Below, in pieces: positions 1 through 6,394 of a stretch of 9,955 nt of DNA. The stretch spans positions 1 through 9,955 of the forward strand of contig JALRDI010000346.1 in NCBI GenBank assembly GCA_023257035.1, written 5' to 3'. This DNA comes from Ilumatobacteraceae bacterium. GTDB lineage: Bacteria > Actinomycetota > Acidimicrobiia > Acidimicrobiales > Ilumatobacteraceae. The notes beneath the pieces were generated by a model, which saw only the letters and a list, made by a program, of their open reading frames with translations, did not search any database and was not told the DNA's origin. Position 1 is the first letter of the stretch; the number at the start of each line of letters is the position of its first letter. The position numbers were made by a program, and so were the translations under genes.

Positions 1-222
1 GATGCGGCCCTCGCAATGCAGCTCGGCGCAGAGGCAGTCTTCGTTGGTTCGGGAATCTTCAAGAGCGATGAACCAGGCCCACGTGCCCGTGCAATTGTTG
101 AGGCCACCACACACTTTGAAGACGCTGATGTACTCGCCAAAGTGAGCCGTGGTCTCGGTGCGCCAATGACTGGTATCGGCATGGACGAGATCAACCAGCG
201 TTACGCCGAACGGGGTTGGTGA
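1..222 (+). CDS. pdxS: Pyridoxal 5'-phosphate synthase subunit PdxS, C-terminal end (partial)
   Basis: The reading frame is open from base 1 and ends at TGA 220-222, giving the last 73 residues of PdxS; the 5' part lies outside the window. PdxS (Pdx1) is the (beta/alpha)8-barrel synthase that makes pyridoxal 5'-phosphate from ribose 5-phosphate, glyceraldehyde 3-phosphate and ammonia supplied by PdxT in the cytoplasm. The visible piece starts in the late barrel (DAALAMQLGA) and carries the conserved FVGSGIFKS segment at fragment residues 14-22, whose GSG loop binds substrate phosphate. The catalytic lysines are upstream of the window. The next gene is pdxT, 27 bases downstream, which is the usual pairing and confirms the call. 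Nothing unusual is seen in the fragment. Confidence 0.95.
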   Translation, partial: DAALAMQLGAEAVFVGSGIFKSDEPGPRARAIVEATTHFEDADVLAKVSRGLGAPMTGIGMDEINQRYAERGW

Positions 223-235
223 GCATGCCCTCGTC

Positions 236-242
236 AGAGGAG
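236..242 (+). promoter_or_regulatory. Ribosome binding site fixing the pdxT GTG start
   Basis: AGAGGAG at 236-242 lies 7 bases before GTG 250. It supports GTG 250 as the start, giving the canonical N-terminus MKIGILALQG. Confidence 0.7.
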
Positions 243-249
243 CCCCCTG

Positions 250-867
250 GTGAAGATCGGAATTCTTGCGCTACAGGGCGCCTTCGCTGCGCATAAACGC
301 GTTCTTTGCGATCTCGGCGCGCACGTAACTCTCGTTCGAACGCCCGATCAACTAGCTCTCGTTGATGGACTTGTCATCCCAGGTGGTGAAAGTACGACGA
401 TGTCGATGCTGTTGGATTCGAGTGGGTTGCGCGAGCCCCTCGTCCACCGTGTTGCGTCAGGGCTCCCTGTATTCGGAACGTGTGCGGGTTTGATAGTGCT
501 CGCCTCTGAGATCGTTGATGGGCGCACTGATCAGGAACCGCTTGAGGTCTTGGATGTGAAGGTTCGACGCAATGGTTACGGACGTCAAATAGACAGTTTC
601 GAGACGCAATTGTTCATCGAGACCGGGAGGCGCGTGAGTGGAATGAACGGTGTATTTATTCGTGCTCCGCGAGTTGAGTCGGTTTCAGAAGCTGTCGAGG
701 TCTTGGCAGAGGTCGAGGGCGATCCAGTTCTGATACGTCAGCGGAATGTATTGGCTGCGACGTTCCATCCTGAGCTGGGCGACAACAACTGCGTCCACGA
801 GATGTTTAGCGAAATGGTGGCCGAATACGGCCGAACAAACACTGAGTCAGAACAGGTGAGGAGCTAG
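250..867 (+). CDS. pdxT: Pyridoxal 5'-phosphate synthase glutaminase subunit PdxT
   Basis: PdxT is the class I glutamine amidotransferase partner of PdxS. It hydrolyses glutamine and channels the ammonia into the PdxS barrel. The 205-residue product starts at GTG 250 with the family-typical MKIGILALQG. It shows the glutamine-binding PGGESTT loop (44-50), the nucleophile Cys78 in VFGTCAG, the FIRAP segment (137-141) that contacts the synthase, and the His173/Glu175 pair in FHPEL that completes the catalytic triad. All expected catalytic residues are present. Family members are about 190-200 residues, and the extra length is a short polar C-terminal tail. The stop TAG at 865-867 is only two bases from yebC, so the two genes are very likely cotranscribed. 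Confidence 0.96.
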   Translation: MKIGILALQGAFAAHKRVLCDLGAHVTLVRTPDQLALVDGLVIPGGESTTMSMLLDSSGLREPLVHRVASGLPVFGTCAGLIVLASEIVDGRTDQEPLEVLDVKVRRNGYGRQIDSFETQLFIETGRRVSGMNGVFIRAPRVESVSEAVEVLAEVEGDPVLIRQRNVLAATFHPELGDNNCVHEMFSEMVAEYGRTNTESEQVRS

Positions 868-869
868 CA

Positions 870-1619
870 ATGTCTGGGCATTCCAAATGGGCAACGATTA
901 AGCACAAGAAGGGCGCAGCTGACAAGGCACGGGGAAAGCTGTTCGCAAAATTGGCGCGCCAGATCGAAGTCGCTGCACGCGCTGGCGGTGGAGATCCCGA
1001 TATGAATCCCGGTCTTCGTTCGGCAGTTGCGAAGGCAAAGGGTTCGCAGATGACCAACGACGCGATTGACCGTGCGATTAAGCGAGGGACAGGTGATGCT
1101 GGAGGCCAGTCGTATGAGGCGATCACCTATGAGGGATATGCGCCATGTGGAGTTGCGTTGATGATCGAGGTGCTCACCGATAATCGCAATCGAACAGGTG
1201 CGGATATCAGAAATATCTTCACGAAATCTGGCGGTTCAATGGCTGAGCCGGGTGCTGTTAGTTGGCAGTTCTCTCGTCGTGGCGTCATCGTGGTTGACGG
1301 TGCTGCAGCTGAGGAGGCAGTGTTTGACCTTGCGCTCGAAGCAGGCGCTGATGACGTGGTGAATGAGGCTGGCGCGTGGAAGGTGACCTGCGACCCCTCA
1401 TCGACACCAACCGTTAGCGAAGCGATTGTCGATGGCGGGCTCACCGTCATTTCAGCTGAGTCCCCGTTGGTGTCAGACAATTTGGTGCCCCTCGATACTG
1501 TCGAAGACGCGAAATCAGTCCTGAGAATTATCGAGTTACTCGAAGACAACGACGATGTCCAAGATGTCTACGCTAATTTTGACGTGAGCGATGAGGTATT
1601 GGAGAGTGCGTCACAATGA
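870..1619 (+). CDS. yebC: YebC/TACO1-family translation factor or regulator
   Basis: This is a 249-residue protein starting at ATG 870, preceded by GAGGAG (858-863) six bases upstream. The N-terminus MSGHSKWATIKHKKG and the following helical region (AKLARQIEVAARAGGGDP, about 25-43) are the YebC/PmpR/TACO1 signature. TDNRNRT (103-109) and KSGG (119-122) mark the middle domain. The C-terminus is strongly acidic (LLEDNDDVQDVYANFD). Family members were first described as DNA-binding regulators. More recent work on the family points to a ribosome-associated role relieving stalls, notably at proline runs. Which role applies here cannot be read from sequence. Position next to ruvC is a widespread arrangement, here interrupted by a peroxiredoxin gene. 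Its stop overlaps the next start by four bases (ATGA 1616-1619), suggesting translational coupling. Confidence 0.95.
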   Translation: MSGHSKWATIKHKKGAADKARGKLFAKLARQIEVAARAGGGDPDMNPGLRSAVAKAKGSQMTNDAIDRAIKRGTGDAGGQSYEAITYEGYAPCGVALMIEVLTDNRNRTGADIRNIFTKSGGSMAEPGAVSWQFSRRGVIVVDGAAAEEAVFDLALEAGADDVVNEAGAWKVTCDPSSTPTVSEAIVDGGLTVISAESPLVSDNLVPLDTVEDAKSVLRIIELLEDNDDVQDVYANFDVSDEVLESASQ

Positions 1620-2071
1620 GTGACACAGTTCGCGTTGGTGACATGGCGCCAGATTTTTCTCTCCCAGCAACAGGAGAGTCAGAGTTGCGCCTTTCGTCGT
1701 ATCGAGGCAGACCTGTCGTCATCGTCTTCTACCCCGGAGATGACTCTCCGGTCTGTACGAAACAGTTGAACTCCTATAACGATGGCCTGAACGAATTCGA
1801 AAAGCTTGATGCGCAGGTTCTCGCAATTTCATCGCAGGACCTAGTCAGCCATGATGCCTTTTCAGAGAAGTACGGACTGAAGTTTCCTCTTTTGGCCGAC
1901 ACTGACAAGTCGGTTGCAAAGTCATACGGAGTTCTCGGTCCACTTGGATTCCCGCGCCGGAGTGTGTTTATCGTCGATGGAAGCGGCGTCATCCGATACG
2001 CCCATCGAGCCATTGCTGGACTGTCTTACCGTCCTGTCTCTGAACTCATCGACGCGTTGAACAGTTTCTAG
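1616..2071 (+). CDS. bcp: Single-cysteine thioredoxin-fold peroxiredoxin (BCP/AhpC-TSA family)
   Basis: This 151-residue cytosolic peroxiredoxin reduces hydrogen peroxide and organic hydroperoxides. The start ATG 1616 overlaps the yebC stop, and GGAGAG at 1601-1606 is a plausible ribosome binding site. The thioredoxin fold begins with VGDMAPDFSLP. The peroxidatic motif P-x3-S-x2-C is at Pro40, Ser44 and Cys47 (the family allows Thr or Ser), and the conserved arginine is in FPRRSVFIVD (about 113-121). Cys47 is the only cysteine in the protein: the resolving cysteine that E. coli BCP has five residues later is Asn52 here. It should therefore act as a 1-Cys enzyme resolved by an external thiol, like AhpE-type enzymes. 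The BCP versus AhpE subfamily assignment is uncertain. No signal peptide is seen. Its position between yebC and ruvC is not the standard order. Confidence 0.9.
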   Translation: MSDTVRVGDMAPDFSLPATGESELRLSSYRGRPVVIVFYPGDDSPVCTKQLNSYNDGLNEFEKLDAQVLAISSQDLVSHDAFSEKYGLKFPLLADTDKSVAKSYGVLGPLGFPRRSVFIVDGSGVIRYAHRAIAGLSYRPVSELIDALNSF

Positions 2072-2076
2072 AAGGC

Positions 2077-2095
2077 TGCATCAACACCAGATGCA
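2077..2095 (+). repeat. Inverted repeat TGCATC-N7-GATGCA upstream of the ruvC promoter
   Basis: TGCATC (2077-2082) and GATGCA (2090-2095) are exact reverse complements with a 7-base loop, in the 48-base gap between the peroxiredoxin stop and ruvC. It is not followed by a T-run, so it is a poor intrinsic terminator. It could be a weak hairpin or a second operator 11 bases upstream of the -10 box. The role is unknown. Confidence 0.45.
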
Positions 2096-2106
2096 TAATA
2101 CTCAAC

Positions 2107-2112
2107 TAGAAT
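2107..2112 (+). promoter_or_regulatory. -10 box of a probable leaderless ruvC promoter
   Basis: TAGAAT at 2107-2112 fits the actinobacterial TANNNT -10 consensus. It sits exactly 7 bases before ATG 2120, so transcription should begin at or within a base or two of the start codon. No Shine-Dalgarno sequence precedes the ATG, in keeping with a leaderless message. I see no convincing -35 hexamer at 16-18 base spacing. Confidence 0.65.
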
Positions 2113-2126
2113 CGAACCTATGTTCG
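2113..2126 (+). promoter_or_regulatory. LexA (SOS) box across the ruvC start
   Basis: CGAACCTATGTTCG is a perfect 5-base dyad with a 4-base spacer. With flanking T2112 it matches 11 of 12 fixed positions of the mycobacterial/actinobacterial SOS box TCGAAC-N4-GTTCGA; the last base is G instead of A. It abuts the TAGAAT -10 box and covers the expected transcription start and the first codons of ruvC, which is ideal placement for repression by LexA. ruvCAB is a known SOS target in many bacteria. LexA itself is not in the window. Confidence 0.85.
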
Positions 2127-2656
2127 GTTGGTCTACCAGTTCTTGCCGCGTCGTTGGCATTGACCCAGGTTTGACGCGCTGCGGTTACGCGGTGATCGAC
2201 TCGGTGCGTGGTTCATCTGTGCAGGCACGATCGCTGGGGGCATTCACAACTTCTCCGCAAATGGAATTGCCAGATCGACTTGCATCGCTCCAAGCCGATG
2301 TTCGTGAACTCCTTGACGAATTTCAACCTGATGCGGTGGCGGTTGAAAAGGTGTTTTTTCAAGTGAATGTAAGAACGGCAATGAGTGTCGGGCAGGCACG
2401 TGGAGTCGCTCTCGCGGAGGCGGCTCGCTCAGGTTGCATTGTCTCTCAGTACACGCCCAACGAGGTGAAGATGTCAATCGCCGGATACGGGGGAGCCGAT
2501 AAGCAGCAAGTTCAGCGAATGGTGCAACAACGACTTGGTCTGTCGGCGCCACCGCAGCCCGCTGACGCGGCCGACGCAGCAGCTCTCGCCTTGTGTTACC
2601 TCGCGAGCTCACCTCTTCGTGCGGCAGTAAATTCGGCCTTAGGTGGGCGGTCGTGA
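2120..2656 (+). CDS. ruvC: Crossover junction endodeoxyribonuclease RuvC
   Basis: RuvC is the dimeric Holliday-junction resolvase that cuts four-way recombination junctions processed by RuvAB. The 178-residue product has an RNase H-like fold. The metal-binding acidic residues are all visible: Asp15 in GIDPGLTRCG, Glu76 in AVAVEKVFF, and Asp149/Asp152 in ADAADAAALALCY. Lengths are close to the family norm (about 160-190). The ATG at 2120 gives roughly eight more N-terminal residues (MFGWSTSSC...) than E. coli RuvC, where the first Asp is residue 7. No other in-frame start lies between it and the core, and the leaderless -10 box supports it. The gene opens a run ruvC-ruvA-ruvB without gaps. Expression is probably LexA-repressed through the box at 2113-2126. 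The stop overlaps the ruvA start by 4 bases. Confidence 0.97.
   Translation: MFGWSTSSCRVVGIDPGLTRCGYAVIDSVRGSSVQARSLGAFTTSPQMELPDRLASLQADVRELLDEFQPDAVAVEKVFFQVNVRTAMSVGQARGVALAEAARSGCIVSQYTPNEVKMSIAGYGGADKQQVQRMVQQRLGLSAPPQPADAADAAALALCYLASSPLRAAVNSALGGRS
2641..2647 (+). promoter_or_regulatory. Ribosome binding site fixing the ruvA GTG start
   Basis: AGGTGGG at 2641-2647 lies 5 bases before GTG 2653. It favours this internal GTG over the longer upstream ATG at 2593, and the resulting N-terminus MIASLRGRV is canonical. Confidence 0.65.
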
Positions 2657-3240
2657 TCGCATCGCTAAGAGGTCGTGTCCTGGATCGTTCCACCGAAGGT
2701 GCCGCGATTGTTGAGGTGGCAGGTGTCGGTTATGAGGTTTCGATGACCTCTCGCAGTTTGGGGTCGTTATCAACTGATTCTGAAACGTTTCTGTACATTC
2801 ATCACCACATCCGTGAGGACAATCAACAACTCTTTGGCTTCACAACAATGCTTGAACGGGCGACATTTCGAATTTTGATTGCGACGCATGGTGTTGGTCC
2901 TTCACTTGCTCTTGCAATTCTTGAAACACACACACCACATGCTCTTGTCGATGCTGTTGCAACCTCTGATGTGAACGCTCTGACCATGGTGTCTGGGGTG
3001 GGTAAGAAGACAGCCGAGCGACTGCTTGTTGAATTGCGGTCACGACTTTCACTTCCAGAGATCGACTCGCCTGTAGGCGAACACTCGGGAGGTTCGATAC
3101 GAGAGATACGGGCTGCGCTTGAGCAACTCGGATATGACCCATCCGAGATTGTGGCCGCTACCTCTGAACTATCCGCCGATGTTGATGTCTCTGACGGGTT
3201 GAGGCGGGCTCTTTCATACTTAGGGGCCCAACGTGCGTGA
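2653..3240 (+). CDS. ruvA: Holliday junction branch migration complex subunit RuvA
   Basis: RuvA tetramers bind Holliday junctions and load the RuvB motor. I start it at GTG 2653 (GTGA overlap with the ruvC stop), giving 195 residues beginning MIASLRGRV, as in the family; the frame also has an ATG at 2593, but that would add 20 residues unlike RuvA. Domain I is the OB fold (about 1-63, with GVGYEV and the acidic-pin region). Domain II holds two helix-hairpin-helix motifs, THGVGPSLALAIL (78-90) and VSGVGKKTAERLL (113-125). A variable linker (about 133-148) leads to domain III (about 149-195, EIRAALEQLGY), which contacts RuvB. The length is close to the 203 residues of E. coli RuvA. The last 8 bases overlap ruvB, so the two subunits are probably translationally coupled. 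Confidence 0.96.
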   Translation: MIASLRGRVLDRSTEGAAIVEVAGVGYEVSMTSRSLGSLSTDSETFLYIHHHIREDNQQLFGFTTMLERATFRILIATHGVGPSLALAILETHTPHALVDAVATSDVNALTMVSGVGKKTAERLLVELRSRLSLPEIDSPVGEHSGGSIREIRAALEQLGYDPSEIVAATSELSADVDVSDGLRRALSYLGAQRA

Positions 3241-4279
3241 AGAGTTTCTCGATCCGGGAATAGAAGACGTGTCATCAGATCCTGCCGAAGTTGGTCTGCG
3301 TCCACAAACACTCAGTGAGTTCATCGGGCAGTCAGAACTGAAAGAGCACTTAGAGATTGTTCTTGAAGCCGCGAAAAAGCGTGGACAAGCACTTGATCAC
3401 TTGTTGTTCGCTGGTCCACCGGGACTCGGTAAGACAACATTGGCGGGCATCATCGCTACAGAGCGTGGGGTAGACCTCCATGTGACCTCAGGCCCGGCTC
3501 TTGAACGGGCAGGCGACCTGGCCGCAATCCTCACAAAACTCGGTGAAGGTGACGTCTTGTTCATCGATGAGATACACCGATTGTCGAGAGCTGTTGAAGA
3601 AATTTTGTATCCAGCAATGGAGGATTTCAAACTCGACATCGTTGTCGGAAAGGGTCCGGCTGCCTCGAGTATTCGTCTCACGATGCCTCCGTTCACACTC
3701 GTTGGAGCAACCACTCGAACGGGGATGATCACAGGACCACTTCGTGATCGGTTTGGATATGTTGCACGGCTCGACTACTACACGGCTGATGAATTGAGCG
3801 CTGTTGTAACGAGGGCAGCCTCAATCTGGAACGTTGCCATCGATGAGGAAGCAGCATCTGAAGTTGCCCGTCGTTCGCGAGGAACCCCGAGAATCGCCAA
3901 CCGTCTCTTACGGCGCGTGCGGGATTTCGCCGAAGTGCGATCAGATGGAACCATTACACCAGAGGTCGCTCGTGAGGGTCTCAGGGTCTTTGGCGTGGAC
4001 GACCTCGGTCTCGACAAGGTCGACCGTGCGTTGTTGCAGTCTCTCTGCACCAGATTCGGTGGTGGGCCAGTGGGGCTTTCAACCCTCGCAATCGGAGTGG
4101 GGGAGCAGCCTGAAACGGTCGAAGATGTCCATGAACCGTTTCTTATTCAACTTGGGCTCATTGCGAGAACGCCGCGTGGCCGTATTGCCCTTCCGGCTGC
4201 GTATTCACACATGGGTGTCGACATACCATCCGACGCTGTCGGCCAAGGTGAACAAGTTCCTTCTCTGTTTGAAGACTGA
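3233..4279 (+). CDS. ruvB: Holliday junction branch migration DNA helicase RuvB
   Basis: RuvB is the AAA+ hexameric motor that pumps DNA through the RuvA-bound junction. The 348-residue product starts at GTG 3233, six bases after AGGGG (3222-3226). In order it shows FIGQSELKEHL (30-40), Walker A GPPGLGKT (61-68), Walker B LFIDEIH (109-115), sensor 1 VGATTR (157-162), the arginine finger region GPLRDRFG (168-175, Arg171 most likely the finger), sensor 2 GTPRIANRLLRR (217-228), and the C-terminal winged helix with the conserved ETVEDVHEPFLIQLGLI and RTPRGR segments (295-317). Every catalytic motif is intact and the length is normal. Its TGA stop shares one base with the queA ATG (TGATG 4277-4281), so no terminator separates the recombination genes from queA. 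Confidence 0.98.
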   Translation: MREEFLDPGIEDVSSDPAEVGLRPQTLSEFIGQSELKEHLEIVLEAAKKRGQALDHLLFAGPPGLGKTTLAGIIATERGVDLHVTSGPALERAGDLAAILTKLGEGDVLFIDEIHRLSRAVEEILYPAMEDFKLDIVVGKGPAASSIRLTMPPFTLVGATTRTGMITGPLRDRFGYVARLDYYTADELSAVVTRAASIWNVAIDEEAASEVARRSRGTPRIANRLLRRVRDFAEVRSDGTITPEVAREGLRVFGVDDLGLDKVDRALLQSLCTRFGGGPVGLSTLAIGVGEQPETVEDVHEPFLIQLGLIARTPRGRIALPAAYSHMGVDIPSDAVGQGEQVPSLFED

Positions 4280-5280
4280 TGTTCATTTCAGATTTTGACT
4301 ACGACCTGCCTAATGAGCTGATCGCGCAGACGGCTGCAGAGCCGAGAACATCAGCTCGTCTGCTCATCGACCGTGGAGATTCACCTCCTGCACATTCGGT
4401 TGTCGAGCGCATTGGAAACGAGCTTCGACCTGGTGATGTGGTCGTCGTAAACAACACAAAGGTTCTTCCAGCGCGCATCCATCTGAATCGCGAGACAGGC
4501 GGAAAAGTGGAGCTGCTTCTTCTTGAGCCAATTGCCAACAATGAGTGGGAGTGTCTCCTTCGTCCGGGTGGAAAGCTTCGTCCGGGTGAACAATTGTTCT
4601 CTGCGTCTGGCGATCCGATGGTGACGGTGATCGGAAGACGAGATTCTCCGTCTGCGGCGACGTTTGCAGTTTCCGTAGATGTCAAAGAGGAAGATCTCTT
4701 TCATTTCGGCGAACTGCCACTGCCTCCATACATCACTCAACAACCTTCCGACCCTGATCGATACCAAACTGTGTTTGCAGACCGCGCAGCGAGTGCGGCA
4801 GCCCCAACCGCTGGACTTCATCTCACCAAAGACCTGATCGCTGAACTTGAACACCTGGGTGTGCGAATTCTCGAAGTCGAGTTGATTGTTGGTATCGACA
4901 CATTTCGGCCAGTCGAAGTCGAGAACCTTGACGACCACGTCATGCATACTGAGTCGTACCGGGTCTCTCAGAAGGTACTTGACGAGGCCAGCCGCGCTGA
5001 TCGTGTGATTGCGGTAGGCACCACTTCAACACGAGCGTTGGAAAGTGCGGCAACACGAAATGAACTCTCAGGTCGAACCGACCTGTTCATCCGGCCCGGA
5101 TACGAATGGAAGTTGGTCGACCTCATGATGACAAATTTTCATCAGCCTCGAACCACGCTCCTCGTAATGATTGAGGCATTCATTGGGCGCCGTTGGCGTC
5201 GGTTATACGAAGAGGCAATCTCGCAGAAATATCGGATGCTGAGTTTCGGTGACGCCATGCTCTTGGACCGCCACCGCTAA
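4279..5280 (+). CDS. queA: S-adenosylmethionine:tRNA ribosyltransferase-isomerase QueA
   Basis: QueA transfers and isomerises the ribosyl part of S-adenosylmethionine onto 7-aminomethyl-7-deazaguanine in tRNA, forming epoxyqueuosine at position 34 of GUN-anticodon tRNAs. The 333-residue product begins MFISDFDYDLPNELIAQ, close to the family start. Recognisable segments are VVVNNTKVLPAR (55-66), LLRPGGKLRPGE (93-104), LPLPPYI (146-152), RYQTVFA (161-167), APTAGLHLT (175-183), DTFRPVEVE (207-215), VGTTSTRALES (246-256), and the C-terminal LFIRPGY and TNFHQPRTTLL. Length is typical (about 340). There is no strong ribosome binding site, so translation probably depends on termination of ruvB one base away. 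tgt, the enzyme acting before QueA on the same tRNA, follows directly. queA is absent from many actinobacteria, so its place here is taxonomically informative. Confidence 0.96.
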   Translation: MFISDFDYDLPNELIAQTAAEPRTSARLLIDRGDSPPAHSVVERIGNELRPGDVVVVNNTKVLPARIHLNRETGGKVELLLLEPIANNEWECLLRPGGKLRPGEQLFSASGDPMVTVIGRRDSPSAATFAVSVDVKEEDLFHFGELPLPPYITQQPSDPDRYQTVFADRAASAAAPTAGLHLTKDLIAELEHLGVRILEVELIVGIDTFRPVEVENLDDHVMHTESYRVSQKVLDEASRADRVIAVGTTSTRALESAATRNELSGRTDLFIRPGYEWKLVDLMMTNFHQPRTTLLVMIEAFIGRRWRRLYEEAISQKYRMLSFGDAMLLDRHR

Positions 5281-5290
5281 CGTCTCGATC

Positions 5291-6388
5291 GTGTTTCCCG
5301 TCAACCTTGATGTTCTTGCCACCTCTGGTTCCGCGCGAGCAGGCATAGCGACCACCGCTCGAGGCACGTATACGACTCCCACCTTCATGCCGGTGGGCAC
5401 ACGCGGCGCAGTGAAATATCTCGATGCTCACGATTATCGAGATCTTGGAGCCCAGATCGTGCTCGGCAATACGTACCACCTGATGTTGCGGCCAGGGGCA
5501 GATGTCATTGAACATTTCGGTGGATTAGGAAAATTCGCAGCCTGGGACGGTCTGACGCTCACGGACTCTGGCGGATTCCAAGTTTTTTCGTTAGACCCGA
5601 AAGTCGACGACGACGGTGTCACGTTCCGAAGTGTGTACGACGGTTCACAACACCGATTTACTCCCGAGATCGCCGTACGAGTGCAAGAGCAACTCGGCGC
5701 CGATATTCAGATGGTGCTTGATGTTTGTCCGCCTCTACCTAGCCCTCCAGAAGTTATTCGAGAGGCTGTCGAACGAACGTCAGACTGGGCGGGTCGGGCA
5801 CGTGCGGCACACAAGCGACCCGACCAGTCCCTGTTTGGGATTGTGCAAGGCGGCATCAGTACTTCAATGCGAGCAGAGAGTGCTCAGCGGACCGTCTCGC
5901 TCAACTTTGATGGCTATGGAATAGGCGGCTTATCGGTCGGCGAATCGCGCGAAGAAATGCTCCCGGCAATTGAAGCTGCAGTTGCTGAGTTACCGGCAAA
6001 TCGCCCGAGATATCTCATGGGAGTAGGAGACCCTGCATCGTTAGTTGAGGCGGTGGCTCGTGGGGTTGACCAATTCGATTGTGTGATGCAGACGCGTCTC
6101 GGACGCCATGGAACTGCTCTCACGAGTGCCGGGCGCTGGCAGGTGAAAGCGAGTGCGAATGCGTTGAGCGATGACCCAATTGATCCGCTGTGTGCGTGTC
6201 AGGTGTGTGCAACACACAGCCGGGGATACCTCCGTCATCTCTTCCAGTCAAAAGAACCGACTGCGTCGCGTTTGCTCAGCATTCACAACCTGAAGTGGAC
6301 GATCGACCTGGTTGATTCGATGCGTGTGGCAATTCTTGATGGATCGTTTGAACGGCTACGCGCTTCAATTCTTGATGTTTGGGTGTGA
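5291..6388 (+). CDS. tgt: Queuine/preQ1 tRNA-ribosyltransferase Tgt
   Basis: Bacterial Tgt swaps guanine 34 of tRNAs with GUN anticodons for 7-aminomethyl-7-deazaguanine, the step before QueA. I choose GTG 5291, 10 bases after the queA stop, giving 365 residues starting MFPVNLDVLATSG. An in-frame GTG at 5249, inside queA, would add 14 residues that do not resemble the family. Neither start has a clear ribosome binding site. Key residues are Asp92 in LTDSGGFQVF, Asp144 in VLDVCPP, IVQGG (184-188), the probable nucleophile Asp263 in FDCVMQTR, and the zinc site Cys301, Cys303, Cys306 and His332 (CACQVC and SIHNL). Two usually conserved positions differ: the family DEC is DVC, and MPTR is MQTR. 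The fold, zinc site and both catalytic Asp are intact, so it should be active. Confidence 0.95.
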   Translation: MFPVNLDVLATSGSARAGIATTARGTYTTPTFMPVGTRGAVKYLDAHDYRDLGAQIVLGNTYHLMLRPGADVIEHFGGLGKFAAWDGLTLTDSGGFQVFSLDPKVDDDGVTFRSVYDGSQHRFTPEIAVRVQEQLGADIQMVLDVCPPLPSPPEVIREAVERTSDWAGRARAAHKRPDQSLFGIVQGGISTSMRAESAQRTVSLNFDGYGIGGLSVGESREEMLPAIEAAVAELPANRPRYLMGVGDPASLVEAVARGVDQFDCVMQTRLGRHGTALTSAGRWQVKASANALSDDPIDPLCACQVCATHSRGYLRHLFQSKEPTASRLLSIHNLKWTIDLVDSMRVAILDGSFERLRASILDVWV

Positions 6389-6394
6389 ATAGTC

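Noticed and set aside
806..1126. Minus-strand open frames opposite yebC and most other genes
   Set aside because: They mirror codon structure of the strong + strand genes, show no recognisable motifs and have no ribosome binding sites or conserved context.
2593..2652. Longer ruvA start at ATG 2593
   Set aside because: It would add 20 residues within the ruvC coding end, while GTG 2653 gives the canonical MIASLRGRV with AGGTGGG at the right distance.
4249..4258. GAACAAGTTC near the ruvB end as a second LexA box
   Set aside because: The spacer is two bases where the actinobacterial box needs four, and it lies inside ruvB away from any promoter.
5249..5290. Longer tgt start at GTG 5249, overlapping queA by 32 bases
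   Set aside because: The added residues MTPCSWTATANVSI do not resemble Tgt N-termini and no ribosome binding site favours it; GTG 5291 gives a family-like start. The choice remains moderately uncertain.
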